NCBI GenBank assembly: GCA_963669155.1
Contig: OZ022576.1
Coordinates: 607,338-671,337 of the forward strand
Direction: 5' to 3'
DNA: 64,000 nucleotides
DNA from: Arbacia lixula
Taxonomy: Eukaryota > Echinodermata > Echinoidea > Arbacioida > Arbaciidae
Within the stretch, counting starts at the first letter, position 1, and each line of letters begins with the position of its first letter. A program made the translations under genes and the position numbers. Shown here one piece after another: positions 23,569 to 35,805 of this stretch. Below the pieces are notes generated by a model, which was not told the DNA's origin, did not search any database, and saw only the letters and a program-made list of their open reading frames with translations.

Positions 23569-24963
23569 AGGTGATATTCATAGGAAATGAAATAAAATAA
23601 ATATAGTTTATTTTATAATTGAATAATTTATATAAGCAATTTATGCAGCTAACATGCCATGAAAGTGTTCAGTTTTGTGTTTTATGAAAATCAAACTTCA
23701 CTAAATTGACTCCCTCCTGACCTGCGAAATCGCCTGAAGGGAGAGTGGCTTTGTGCGTACGTCACAGCCGGGATATGCTTCACGCAGCAATAGAGACCAA
23801 CTGCAATCTACACACAAATGTTCATAGAGTGGATGTCAGTTCCACTCTCTCAAAACGATGAAATATTTCCTGAATGGTCAATATCTTACATACATTTGTC
23901 CTCTCCCGTCCTGAAAAATATCCTAATGTCAATATTCATGTCGTTATTGGCATTGAAAAAGTGACAATATATCCGTAAAATAACTGTTTACAACTCAACT
24001 TTTTCGCCGGCTTTAGCTTGACAGCTAAGCTGCATGTATGAGTGGTCCACAAACCGGCCCCTAACCTTGAAACCGGCCACCCGCATATTTCTGCTCAGTG
24101 CGCGTTATCAAAGGTTGGATGCGCGATTTATTATCTATTTACGCATTAGTAAACAAAATGCAAGATTTTCGGTAGCAAAAGTAGACAAAATGTGCACTTA
24201 TTTGGCAATTGCACATTTTCGTTCGAAACATCTCCGTTTTTCAACTTGCGTTCGTACTTCCGTGATTTTCAACAACATCAGATTCGCCTCGATTTCTCCA
24301 GCTAATCTAGCCATGATACGATCGACTATTTTTATTCTTCGATTAGTTTGAATCTTATTTTATTCATAATAACGATTAAATCAAAACCAACTGTTTTTTT
24401 TCCATAGTGGAAGAGGCGAAGTCTCCGACTGATATGTCATGCAAAGTGAAACTAAATGGTGGTAAAAATCGCCCCATAGTACGCAGGCTTGCTGTACAAA
24501 GCCGGGGACATGCACAGCCATAGTTTTACCTTTTTTCTCCATTTTTCAACCTTTTTATTTCACAAATATTACATTTCTTAGAATATCAAGATAAATATAT
24601 CAACAACAAGTAACTTTCACACGATGTTGCATTATAATTTATTCTATAGTAAGGGAAAATAACACATAGGTTGAAGATGTGTTTTCAGCCTTACAATGTA
24701 ATACATGCATTCTACTCGATACCCGAAAGTGGTACACTAGCCACGCTTCCCGTTTCTTACGTCATAACTAAAGGCCGTTTCGGGCTAATTTGTCCCAGCG
24801 AATAGAGTGATTGTTTTCACCCTAATTTCTCTTTTTTGGAAGTGATGTATTATTTGAAAGTCATCCAAGCTCATTGTATGGCTTATAAGCTCATTGTATG
24901 GCTTATAAGCTTTCTGTAGATATGAATATCTTCATATTTTTGGATTTTCTATGAATATCACCT
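23569..24963. mobile_element. Non-autonomous DNA element flanked by TTAA
   Basis: Terminal inverted repeats AGGTGATATTCATAG (left, 23569) and its complement (right, ending 24963) differ at about one base over 20. TTAA lies outside both ends (23565-23568 and 24964-24967), as after piggyBac-type transposition. About 1.4 kb, without a recognisable transposase; a 105-aa frame at 24034-24351 has no domain I know. A 21-bp unit (AAGCTCATTGTATGGCTTAT) is duplicated near 24868-24910. Confidence 0.6.
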
Positions 24964-24967
24964 TTAA

Positions 24968-26263
24968 GGTGTGAGTGTGAAGTTAGAGACATTTCGTCTT
25001 TGACAGCTGCATAAACATGATTCACAGATGATAAAACGGTACATAAAATCATCTTTTTAAAACATGACATGAAGAATATTTTACAGGATGCATTTCAAAC
25101 ACTCGACTCCATTATCAGACAGTCTAAGCCAAGTATGACAGCCATCGATCACAAGAGAAGAAAAGGAAAATGTGGGATCTCCACCCGACAAAGCAAACTA
25201 GATCCTCCATCGTTAATAAAGAGCCACCATGAAAAGAAATCCTGCTGGGATTCATACACAGCATGCTTGAGGGTCTCCCGCTTCATGATTTCAAACTTTG
25301 CTTCATAGTCCATGCAAATTATTTCTTTACTTTTTTCTGCAGGTCACCAATGGATGACTTAAGGTAGGAAACAAATGCAAGACAACCAACTTAAGCTCTG
25401 TCTGTGGTTGAGACATGTAGAAGTAGGAAGTAATGACTTCAGATCTCTAACATACATTTACTTTAAGTTAAATTAATGCAGCTGGTTTAGTTTAGCCCAG
25501 GCCAAACATGCAACAAAAACAACCTTTGACCTTTGTCTATTTGACTTCATTAAGCTTTAATTTGTGCTTGTTAATGGAGATGTATGTTTACAGAACCAAA
25601 TTAATTAATCTTACTTAAAAATGACTGAATATAGAATTCCAGGCTATATCATCTGGCATTTGACCTTACTTGGATATCTGATCAAAAATCAAATTATTTC
25701 ATCTATTCAAAGAAGCACATACTGGAACAGGTATTACCTTTCAGAGAAATTAATTCAGGCCTTCCTCAGAAATTAAACAATATGACTTTAAACAGAGTTT
25801 GTTGATGTTTGACCTCAAAATGGAATAAGCCCTGAAGTCATCATCTGTACTGTTATAGGACTCACATACACACAACCTGAAATCAATATCCCTGGCCAAC
25901 ACAACACAAGATATCAAATATGCTATACATACTCTGTGACTGCATAAAACAATTCTGAAAAAATTTGCATGAAAAATATCACATATCGCAGTTACCCACC
26001 CAAGGTATGGCAACTGGCATTGAAATAAATGCCATACATGTACATTTCTTGCATATCAAGATATTTTTAAAAGTATTGAAATGTGTGTAAAAATACATAC
26101 AAAATTTAAAAAATGCAGCCTGTACATTTAGAGGTACAAGTACAATAAGACAATTGCATTTTCATTCAGAAAATGATGAAAAGAATTACTAGCACCTTGC
26201 TTTCTTTATCACTAGATAGGTACAAACAATGATCCACACAGCAAGCCATACTTTGTGCTTGTG
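24968..26263. other. 3' flank of TUT1, nothing further recognised
   Basis: The right part must contain the TUT1 3'UTR because the gene ends at 26264 on the - strand. No exon, RNA gene or repeat family identified. A convincing poly(A) hexamer was not pinned down. Confidence 0.45.
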
Positions 26264-27501
26264 TTACATTTTCAAATGGCTGAGCATTTTGGCAACAAAT
26301 TCTTCAAAGAAATGAACAAAATTCTTCATGCTCATTTCATTGTGGACGGCATGGAAGCAAAGCCGAACCTCCGTTGAGTGAAGTGCAATCTTCCTTCTCA
26401 TTTCCATCCTAAACTGGGTCTGACTGTCCGACTGCGATGGGGTGGACTTGATCAACTCTTGACTGATGAGTCTCTCTCTGCTCAGCTCCTCGATGGGGCC
26501 GTCTCCCCAAGGCTTCTCCAGCTGGAGTTTACGCCGGAGTTTTCGCCGGCCCATCCACACCGCGTGACTGGCCTTACAGTGATACGACCTGCTCACCTCA
26601 CCAACGTCTCCTTCCATCCCAGGAGACATTGAGAGTGTGGGTGACTTCAGCTCATCTCCACCAGACAAGCTGGTATTCCCACTAGAAGACATCGACACAT
26701 CCTGGTCACCACCATCACCATCCAGAGAGCTCTCCAGTCTTTGTTTTTTCCTTGCCGGTTCTGGACTGTCCCCATCCTCCTCATGGTTACTTGCAACGAG
26801 ACCGCTATCACAGAGGTCATCGTTGTGACCAACTCCTTCGACAGCACGGTCCACTCCAAGCTCTGTGACTGCCGCTCCTGGTTGCTGTGGCTCCTGCATA
26901 GACTCCTCCTCCATGTGAGTCATGGTATCATCGTTGGAGTCCAGGCTGCAGGAGATGCACAGCACCTCTTCCATCAGCCTCAGGGCAAACTGCTCCGCTT
27001 CCTCACACCAGGCTTGCTTCATCTCGTCGGTACTCTCAAACTTCTTCAAGGCCTCTACCGACACCTGACTCATCTTCATCGGGATCACGACGGTGGGTGT
27101 GCTGCTCTTGGCACCGTCCCTCTTGCCCTTGCCCTCACCCCCGTCCCTGGACTCAACGAGACTCAGGAAGCCCCAGCGAGGCACCTTCCCTGTTTCGCTG
27201 TCTTCCTTCTGCCTACGGTACCTGAGAGAGATGCAGGTCAGGCTGGCAGTGCGCAGCTCTTCCCTGAACCGCCCTGCGACCTTGTCATTGACATTCATGG
27301 CCGGGTTGTGGGAGAGCTCCAGAGGGTCTTGGATATTGATGGACGCGGCCTTGAACTCCCTGGGGGCGTCGGCAGGTGTCATCTGGGACACGTCCTGGAG
27401 GAACTGGGTCAAAGGAACGATGCTTCCAGACACAGGGCACAGCACGCTGGTGGACAGGTCGACCTTTGTGTAGAAGCTGAAGAAGCCCTTCATCAGCGTT
27501 T
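26264..27501 (-). CDS. TUT1: TUT1 exon 8 (PAP-associated domain and C-terminal tail)
   Basis: Starts [11 protein letters not shown] after acceptor GCATAG and ends at TAA (26264-26266). Includes the DPLELSHN motif, a long acidic Ser-rich tail, a KKQR cluster and a final conserved basic/hydrophobic block ([13 protein letters not shown]). The ATG-initiated open frame upstream of 27501 is intron read-through. Confidence 0.93.
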
Positions 27502-30500
27502 CTATGCAATGAGGGACATAGGGAGAGAAAACATCATTAATCGTTAACAAGGTGGCATTTTAAAAATGGAATGATATGTATTGAACAAGCTAAGAAATTG
27601 GAACTTGATGAATTAGAAGTCACAATGATCTGTAATATAAAATATCAGCTTTTCATGCTGTAAATGTATATTTTATACAATGTGTACCTGTATCACTTAT
27701 ATTTCAATTCGTTATAAAAAGGTTTTATACAATGTGTACGACAAGTATCTCTACAAACAAACTTTACCCAGTAATGAAAAATAAGCGATATTATAATAGA
27801 ACAGTGGTCATTTTACTTAACTTACCCACATCTTCTGAGTTTTCACTGGTGCTAAACTTTGAGGCATCCGTAGTGAATGTGCAGTCCCACCCATTGATGA
27901 TACCATCCTGACAGGGCTCTGCAGTCAGTGAAATGCATGTAAGAAGATGTCACCACTATCATAAAGCCATGTGCCATACATGTGACAGAATATGTTTCCT
28001 CATATTGTTTCTTAACAAATCATCTCATGAGAATTTTTAATTTGACCTGACTTCAGCTTCGAAAAAGTAAAGAAAATGAAACCCTCACATCAGTTGAATT
28101 AAATTTAAGCAGAAAATTCAGCGAAACAGGTCGGCAAAGTTTTATAAAAATCAGGCATAATACAAGTAAGTTGTGAAGAAAAGAAATGAAAATCAGGAAT
28201 ACTACCACTGAAATCTGATCATCAACCTTCATGGGCAATTCCCTTGGTATGCAATGATATATGGTACATATACCTTGTTCTTGTATACCATGCATAAACA
28301 AGATGATACCAAGAATATCACTTGTCTACAGAGGATTTATGGAGCTAGATTACTGGGCAAATAATAAAGATGTCAAAACACAAATTACTTCCTCATTCAA
28401 TATCTGATTTTGCTCAAAACATTAAAAGACATAACAGTATGTTAAAATTGAGATCTTGTATAACACATCAAGTCACTGTTATGTGTCTCTAGGCTGACCA
28501 TCAGTGATAGCTAGAGAAAGATGTGGCATGGATACAGGGCCATAAAGACAAAGACTTCTGCATACAGGCAATCATTCCAGGGTGACGGACATTACATTAC
28601 ATTACATTACATACGGCAGAGGATTCCTGTGAGTTATTAAGGTTTAGACCGCGGTTTATATAGATCATTTGATTAAATCGTTTTATTATTTGACTTTTTT
28701 GAAGTGTACATGCTAAATCAAGCGCACTTATCTGCTTATATGCCACAAAATATTCTTGAACCATCTAATCTAAAACTTCTTTTTGAATTTGGGCCTTTGT
28801 GTCCCATATTCACTGCTGCCCTCTAGGAGTAATGTGCATTACTAATGCAAGAATGCCTCAATGGTGCACAACTCTTGATGCAGTACTTGTGTATTTGTGT
28901 ACTTGTCATGTACACAAATCCCATAGAGCAGCCTTTTGTCTGGCATAGAAAGTTTCAAGAGTTAATCTTGTTTAAATGAATTTATTACTGACGCACAACC
29001 ACTGAACATCCCGACATGCTTTTTCACGACTCTTTCTTTTAAAGTGTCTCGCAACTTTTGACACCAAATTTTAACAAATCAGACATTCCGTTCAGGGGTT
29101 ACGCAACATTAAGTTTTTTAACATGAAATTGTTGATTATGCTACTCACCATATCAAGAGAAAGTTTGACCTTCATACCATCTTTTTTCAATGAAACACAA
29201 AGAAATGTGTGAAATATGCATTTAATTTGCATAATTTGCATACAAACAAATTTAATAATTTTTTCGAAAAAAAAAAGTATGCAGCCGCGCTCTGAACATG
29301 TTCCTTTATCTCTGTGCAAAATCTTCAACATTTTGTTTCGATTCAACATTCCTTCAACGAAATATTAGGGGAGGGGGTCAAAATGCCCCCCCCCCCCCCC
29401 CCGTTAAAACCTGGAGGGCATTTAATGAAAGTTGTCAGCACTGACAAGTTGTCTTTTTCTGACAGTTACCATAGTAACAGTCAGAGGCTAGTGCCTCTCA
29501 GCCAATTAAAATCGAGGATTTCACTGAAATAGTTGGCACTGACCATTTAGTCAGTGCTGACAACATTCATGAAATGCCTTCCTGCTCTCAAAAAGCCCAC
29601 TCAGAATAGGATTAATGGGTTAAAGAAGTATGGAGTAGCCACTGACCAGAGAGCTCCCTGAGGTGTAGCAGCGTGGGAAGCACAGGGGGTGTGGTGTTCT
29701 GCAGGTAATGAAGCACCAGAAGAGTTAGGGCATAGTTAGTCAGCCTCGGACCCGGGCCTAGGGGGTTCCCTGCAAGCTGATGGTAGCGGGCCCACTGACG
29801 CACTGCAAACACCAGGGGGCGCACACGGGCATCCAGGGATGAGTAGAAGTGAAGCAGCTCCGTGTTCCTCAGAGCAAGTCTACAATGGGATGAATTTGGT
29901 TGCAGAATTTAATGACTCATCGAGCAATCTAAAAGATGATAAGCACTAAATACCTCATAACATCATAAACATCATAGGCGAAATTAACATGCCTTCCTGC
30001 CAAAGTTCATTTACAATGTTCAATCACAGAGGCCACATCTACAACTCTAAGTGGCTGGTAGTAGCCCATGCACACTACAATCACATAGCATGTATAATCA
30101 GATTGCATACCTACTAAATAACGTCTTTTATCTCATGTTATCATCAGATGTTACATGAACCATCTCATAACACCTGTACTAGTCTATTCTTAATTCAATG
30201 TAAGTTTAATAGCTTGATTTGATATTATTAGCCTTCCTGTTCTGTAAGGTTGCCTCCATATTTTGCAAATGATACACAAGATTTCCTGCTTAAATTTAAT
30301 ACATTTAGGTCTTCATATGATCCCCTTCCACGTTCCATACACTGTACAGCACTTGACCGTACCTGTTATCCAGCGACAGGTCACAGTGAAGGCCAGATTC
30401 CTTGTGGATAAACTTGACCACTGGGCGGCGGGCGCTTGGTATGACCCTCACATGCTGACAGGACGGCACGCACTGCTTCAGCAGCCGACACAGCATCTGT

Positions 30501-33500
30501 AGAATCTCATCATGTGTCAGCTGACTGGTGTTGGGCGTGTCTACACACCCACTAGATTGCCCTGCCATGGTCTCTACCTGATGAAGAATGAGGTGTAAAA
30601 CAAGAATCTTCAATCAAATACATATTGTTTCATGGATAATACATCACTTTGACTGATGTCGGGTGTGTCTACACACCCACTAGATTGCCCTGCCATGGTC
30701 TCTACCTGATGAAGAATGAGGTGTAAAACAAGAATCTTCAATCAGATACATATTGTTTCATGGATAATACATCACTTTGACTGATGTCTGGCGTGTCTGC
30801 ACGGCCACTGGATTGCCCTGCCATGGTCTCTACCTGATGAAGAATGAGGTGTAAAACAAGAATCTTCAATCAGATACATATTGCTTCATGGATGATACAT
30901 CACTTTGACTGGTGTCAGGTGTGTGTTCACACTCACTGGATTGCCCTGCCATGGTCTCTACCTGATGAAGAATGAAGTGTAAAACAAGAATCTTCAATCA
31001 GATACATACTGCTTCATGGATGATACATCACTTTGACTGATGTCAGGTGTGTGTTCACACTCACTGGATTGCCCTGCCATGGTCTCTACCTGATGAAGAA
31101 TGAAGTGTAAAACAAGAATCTTCAATCACATACATATTGCTTCATGGATGATACATCACTTTGACTGATGTCAGGTGTGTGTTCACACTCACTGGATTGC
31201 CCTGCCATGGTCTCTACCTAATGAAGAATGAGGTGTAAAACAAGAGTCTTCAATCAGATACATATTGCTTCATGGATAATACATCATTTTGACTGATGTC
31301 AGGTATGTCTACACACCCACTGGATTGCCCTGCTATGGTCTCTACCTGATTTAGAATTTGCACTGCCATATTCCTTGTCAACACAATAAGCACATGGAAT
31401 TTTATCAACGTTAACTTTTTAATCTCATTAGTATTTGGAATAAAAGCTTAGCCTAGGATGTTCAGTCCAAACTATGGCAATATTTTTTTCATGCATCAGA
31501 TGAACTTTACATCCCTGTAGGAGGTGTCATAAGTAACAACCTGGATCTGTTGATCTCAAGGTTTATGCAATGTTTTATGATATTTGGTAATGGCTGCAGA
31601 AGGGAAAAACTACCTTTGAAGCTTGGTTTCATTAAATGTCCTGGCCACTGGGGCAATGACAGTTTTGATTTTCATTCTTCTTTCCCTCTTTATCCCAAAT
31701 CATTCAGACTTCAAATCTTTTAAGGACTGAGGATTGTCATACAGAAAAAAATAAAAATCATGATGACTAACAATACTGTATGATTAATAATCATAAACGT
31801 TATGGGTATTTTTTATTGAATGTGAATTTGTGATAAGTGACATCTTTGTTTATATATTGCATAATTTATCAAATCAACCAAAAAATAAGTTATCACAATC
31901 AATGCAGTATATTGATTTAATATAACAGAAAAGAAACAATTAAAAAAAAAAAGCTTCATTCAAACTAAGGCAATCCTCACTTGTTCATTGGTTGAGTCTT
32001 CCTCCATGTCTTCACCCAGAGGCATGGAGACAAACTGATACCGGAAAGGCCTCTCATCCCGACCAAGATCAATCTGTAGATCCAGGTCACACCCCGCGAC
32101 CCCAAAGCCGCTGACGGTGGAGCCATAGGGGAAGACTCTGCACTTCGGGAAGACTTCGACAAAGACCTCCTGCAGTAGGTCACAGATCAGGTAGCGTAGC
32201 TGCAGGTCTGGCTGGCTGAGGCATGTCTCATTTACCAGGCTGCTCAGCTGACAGCACACCTACCACATATAAAGTGAAAGAACTTGCTTAGCTCTGTGGT
32301 GTTCTAGATCCACGATGGCTCTCCATATTCTACCACCTTGCATTGGTATTTTTCTGCTATTGCTGTCCATCCTGTGTCTCATTTTGGTACATTTATAGTC
32401 TTTTGTAAATAAGCACACCTACACCAAATGAAGCGACAGAACTGGGTTGGTAAAGAAACTTTCTCGAGGTGTTCTCAATAGAAAATTAATTTTGACTTAC
32501 GTCCAGTAACAAATATTGAATTCTTCATCTTTATGGGTGAATTTTTAAATGCGATGTATGTTTCCAATTCACTGACTTTACCATAGACCCACTGTTTCAC
32601 AAAAATGAAAGTGAGTTGTTCTCATTCCATAACATAACAAAATTAAGGATATTATATTTATTCTGGGTGTAGGCCAAAAATAAATTTTCTATGAGGAAAA
32701 GAAATCATTATGTTTCACTTTGGGTAAATGCATGAAAAGGAGTTGCAGCACTGATGGAAATCATAGCAGTGAAGGTTCAGTTTGATTTTGTTTGATCATG
32801 GATCATGCAGGTTTTCATATATAAACAAAAGGAAAAGGACAAAAAACATAATGAAATGGGGATGAAATGGGAGGAGATTAATCATAAGAAGAATAACAAT
32901 ACATGAGATGTACCTCAAACAAATGTTTTATAGTTGAAATACAAAGATTTTAAGAAACATGTTTATTAAGTCCTTTCATTGCCACTGGACAGAATACTAA
33001 ATTGAACATGAATATTAAATTAATGAGAAATATCCAGCAAAATTATTTGGGTTACATTGTCTGAATATACACTGAAGAACATCAATCACAACATTTTCTC
33101 AGAGACTCACATCATCCGATTCCAGGAGGGTATCGAGCATAGCATCCATCTCTTTGTCTCTGGCCGTCTTGGCAAGTCTCCCCGCTGATGCGTGCTGTTT
33201 GGATCGGAGAGTCAGAGGCTTGTTCTCTCGCGGCCGCACTGTGATCTTCTTTCCATTCATCTTCTGCTTTTCTTCTTCTGCTGCCTTTTCTGCATAGTCG
33301 CTCTGGCTGAACTCAACAATGGCATACTTTCCCTGTCAAGAGGAAAGTTCCCTAGCATATCAATTATCACACAAACTGAAAACAGACTTTCAGTGGAAGT
33401 ATACATAGCACATAAACATTAATTATGAACAGGATGTACAATCCTGTCTGGTGCTTGTAAATCTTGGAAATGACTTACTGCATTTTGAGCAGTACAATCA

Positions 33501-35025
33501 AAGCAACTCAATGAGATGTACAGGTCAGGGAAAAGCATTACTTCATTAAATGAGCAAGCTGTGCATTAAAGACAGGGTGTCCCTTTTGCATTGTCTAAAA
33601 GAACTGAGCCCGAGAGTCAATGGAAAACATTCTCAATCAATTTTAGAATTCATGAATTTACATGATCAAGCGAGAAATACATTTACTGTTCAGTACCTTG
33701 TCTTTGTCGACAATGACCTGTGCAATGCTGCCATATTTTGAGAAGTAATCCGTTAAGTCCAGCTCCGACACCAGCTTGGTCAGGCCTCCGACGAACACAC
33801 TGCACTCTGCCTGCTTCTGCCTGGTTGTTCTGATGGCAGTCAGTCTCTGATGCTTCCTTCCCTGGATGTGGTCACTGACAGCTTTCTCTGTACATGGGCA
33901 TGAAATACATAACAGCTCAAAGGAATTGGCTTAGGGAAAGGGAAAGGGAAGTCCGCGGTATATTTTGTCCAGTTCAGCATGAAACACGATGCTTTAGCCT
34001 CAAAAGCATCATGTTTTATGCTGAACTGGACAAAGTATATCACGGTTTAAAACTGCGGGTCCTTCCCTTTCCCTTTGCCAATTCAATTGAGCTGTAGTGT
34101 ATACAGGTATAAACACACTTTAAAAATGTTCAAAAATGTTGAGCAATGTTACATATTTTCTCTTCACATATCTTTCTAACAAACAAGGTTCGTCAAGGCT
34201 GCAATCTTGGCTGTTCCAAAAATGAAATACACGAATTGTGAGAACTTGTATTTGTTTTTTAATGCCTTATTGGTATCATTTAACAATCAACTTCTAATCA
34301 ACTTCAATGCACCTCTAACAAAAATTATTAACAACATAAATTCTAAACAGTAAACTAAACAAACAAACTTAATATGCACAGTACAGGGTCGTAGACTCCT
34401 GTCCGGAGAGCCAGCCACATCCTCAGTGACGTGTAGCTGCTTTCGACCCACTACAATGTCGGCGTGTACATAATCTGGTGTGATTGAACACGCGCCTAAA
34501 ATCAACCAGCAACAACAACAACAACATTAACCACTAACCATTCATAAGCATAAGTAGCATACCATTGTTGACTTGTGTTTAGTTACAATACAAGATCAAG
34601 TTAACATTTATTAGAAAATAGAGATGCCAAAGACTAAGAGAAACAGTGACCATTTTTATCATGGCATGTCCAACTTCCAAGCCTCCATCAATCATCAATT
34701 GAGTGATAATTTATGGAATAATTAATCAAAATTACATATTCACACTTACCATGCTTACTGAGCTGAGGATCTGAGTTTCTGACTTACGCTGTATCCCCAT
34801 TGCAAAGCAAAAGTAACACGATTAATACAGTGGTCATAAGTTAAATATTATATCAGACATGTTTCTGCTAGCTTACTTCATTTGACTTGTTGTTATTATT
34901 GATGTACGGTCTGAATATGAATTCTTAATTCATCTAGATTTTAGTTACTCACCTGACACAATTTTCACATTGCACTGCTCACAGTGGAATGTTTTTCCTC
35001 TCACTGATATTGTTTCCTGCTCCAT
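26264..35025 (-). CDS. TUT1: TUT1 / Star-PAP: nuclear terminal uridylyltransferase and poly(A) polymerase, 8 exons, 847 aa
   Basis: Family knowledge: TUT1 adds the oligo-U tail of U6 snRNA and, as Star-PAP, polyadenylates selected mRNAs at nuclear speckles. The coding exons on the - strand are 34953-35025, 33697-33887, 33111-33332, 31981-32259, 30363-30577, 29647-29879, 27826-27918 and 26264-27501. All junctions are GT/AG, phases agree and the sum is 2544 nt including the stop. Domains: zinc finger C15-X2-C18-X12-H31-X5-H37; RRM ([14 protein letters not shown]) about 48-120; nucleotidyltransferase GS-X10-DLD with catalytic D220 and D222 and third Asp D321 (SGLHCDLSL); central domain with [18 protein letters not shown]-associated segment with [12 protein letters not shown]; acidic tail with a KKQR-type nuclear signal. 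Vertebrate landmarks [10 protein letters not shown] and DPPVLPT-like sequence are retained. The proline-rich catalytic insert of the human protein (874 aa) is reduced to a short linker. No inactivating change was seen. Confidence 0.95.
27826..27918 (-). CDS. TUT1: TUT1 exon 7
   Basis: 93 nt encoding [20 protein letters not shown], matching the conserved DGWDCSF stretch of vertebrate TUT1. Acceptor CTGCAG, donor GTAAGT. Confidence 0.9.
28930..29407. mobile_element. Diverged relative of the poly-C TTAA element, in TUT1 intron 6
   Basis: Blocks such as CGCAACTTTTGACACCAAATTT and TTAGGGGAGGGGGTCAAAATG followed by a C run (29386-29402) resemble blocks in the same order in the element at 39158-39960. 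The left end is lost or unrecognised. Confidence 0.4.
29416..29578. mobile_element. Short MITE in TUT1 intron 6
   Basis: About 163 bp with inverted ends GGGCATTTAATGAAAGTTGTC (left) and its near complement ending GAAATGCC (right). The CAGCACTGAC word follows inside on both arms. An internal hairpin (GTTACCATAGTAAC) lies in the middle. Too short to code. Confidence 0.7.
29647..29879 (-). CDS. TUT1: TUT1 exon 6 (central domain)
   Basis: Encodes [14 protein letters not shown] through [11 protein letters not shown], the PAP central domain. The donor reads GTCAGT, weaker than the others, but it is the one that keeps phase with exon 7. Confidence 0.9.
30363..30577 (-). CDS. TUT1: TUT1 exon 5 (third catalytic Asp)
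   Basis: Encodes a variable linker, then [10 protein letters not shown] and [12 protein letters not shown] with the third catalytic Asp. The first ~57 nt and the acceptor are reiterated in the tandem array of intron 4. The true acceptor (CATCAG at 30578-30583) is the one joined to the complete exon. Confidence 0.94.
30521..31345. repeat. 128-bp tandem repeat spanning the intron 4/exon 5 border of TUT1
   Basis: The word GGTCTCTAC starts at 30569, 30697, 30825, 30953, 31081, 31209 and 31337, an exact period of 128. The first unit includes the real exon 5 start. Each further unit carries about 57 nt of exon-5-like sequence, an AG acceptor and about 70 nt of intron. One copy (31209) has CTAATG for CTGATG but keeps the AG. 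Confidence 0.93.
31981..32259 (-). CDS. TUT1: TUT1 exon 4 (nucleotidyltransferase core, DLD)
   Basis: 93 codons, phase 0. Holds the Pol-beta-type signature [16 protein letters not shown], in which the two Asp bind catalytic metal ions. Confidence 0.95.
33111..33332 (-). CDS. TUT1: TUT1 exon 3 (second half of RRM)
   Basis: 74 codons, phase 0 at both ends. Starts GKYAIVEF (RNP1-like) and continues into a basic linker with [13 protein letters not shown]. Confidence 0.93.
33697..33887 (-). CDS. TUT1: TUT1 exon 2 (zinc finger His pair and first half of RRM)
   Basis: Acceptor TACAG and donor GTACTG. Encodes [12 protein letters not shown], which completes the zinc finger, and the RRM strand VFVGGL through VIVDKDK. 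Confidence 0.93.
33910..34102. mobile_element. MITE family A, copy 1, in TUT1 intron 1
   Basis: A long palindrome with arms CAGCTCAAAGGAATTGGCTT and AGGGAAAGGGAAAGGGAAG, a central inverted pair TTTGTCCAGTTCAGC / GCTGAACTGGACAAA, and a right end GAGCTGTAGTGTA. The left end has lost a few bases compared with copy 2. Confidence 0.85.
34953..35025 (-). CDS. TUT1: TUT1 exon 1 (start codon, zinc finger Cys pair)
   Basis: Begins with ATG at 35023-35025 ([10 protein letters not shown]) and carries the two Cys of the U1-type zinc finger. Donor GTGAGT follows; the exon ends in phase 1. No longer upstream frame argues for another start. Confidence 0.88.
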
Positions 35026-35680
35026 CTTCAAGAAATTTATTGAATTATGGAAAAACAAGTGATATGGAGAGCTTTCAGGATACACACACGTTGTCGTTGT
35101 ATTTAAGAATGTCGTTAGATAGGCTATAGGTACAATGTATTAGCAATGTTTTGAAAACTCCGCCGTAACTTGTTAGCGGGGCTCGCTGCAGACATCATGT
35201 GCGCGAGCGGGCTGCGCAAGCGCTCGGCCGACCGGCTGGGCAGGCTGGGTTCGAGGATGTGGGAATGATTAGCCGCGTGCTGTGTAAAACCACTTTGAAA
35301 GCAGCCTGTACCTGCAACGATTCGGCAACGTGTATAGCCTACATTCAAGGAGATCGATAATGGCAATGCAAGCCATTTTCAAATCCATAAACCACAACAC
35401 TTTATTTCATTTCATTTTTAAGACGATCTCCCAAAGCCTAAAAAGAACAAAAAAAAAAGGCTCTTCATGGATGATTGTGTAGTTCGCTCTAGCCGTGAAG
35501 GATTATTGCACAATCTCAGCTATAAAAGTTTTCTATAAAAGTTATTTTTACATTTTAATGCTGCATCGTTATATGCCACTCTCATTGAATTGTAATGTTG
35601 GAGACCATAATTATCACAAATATGTGATTGTGCATTCTCTTTTGCTCACAAAAACTCATTTTCTGGCCGAATCCTTCTAT

Positions 35681-35805
<125 letters not shown>

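Noticed and set aside
26741-27547. 268-codon + frame over TUT1 exon 8
   Set aside because: Antisense of a conserved coding exon; no recognisable protein.
30521-31345. CRISPR-like array
   Set aside because: The 128-bp units are contiguous tandem copies without unique spacers, in an animal gene intron.
34287-34505. 72-codon - frame as an extra TUT1 exon between exons 1 and 2
   Set aside because: Direct joining of exons 1 and 2 completes the zinc finger in phase; this frame has no homology to TUT1.
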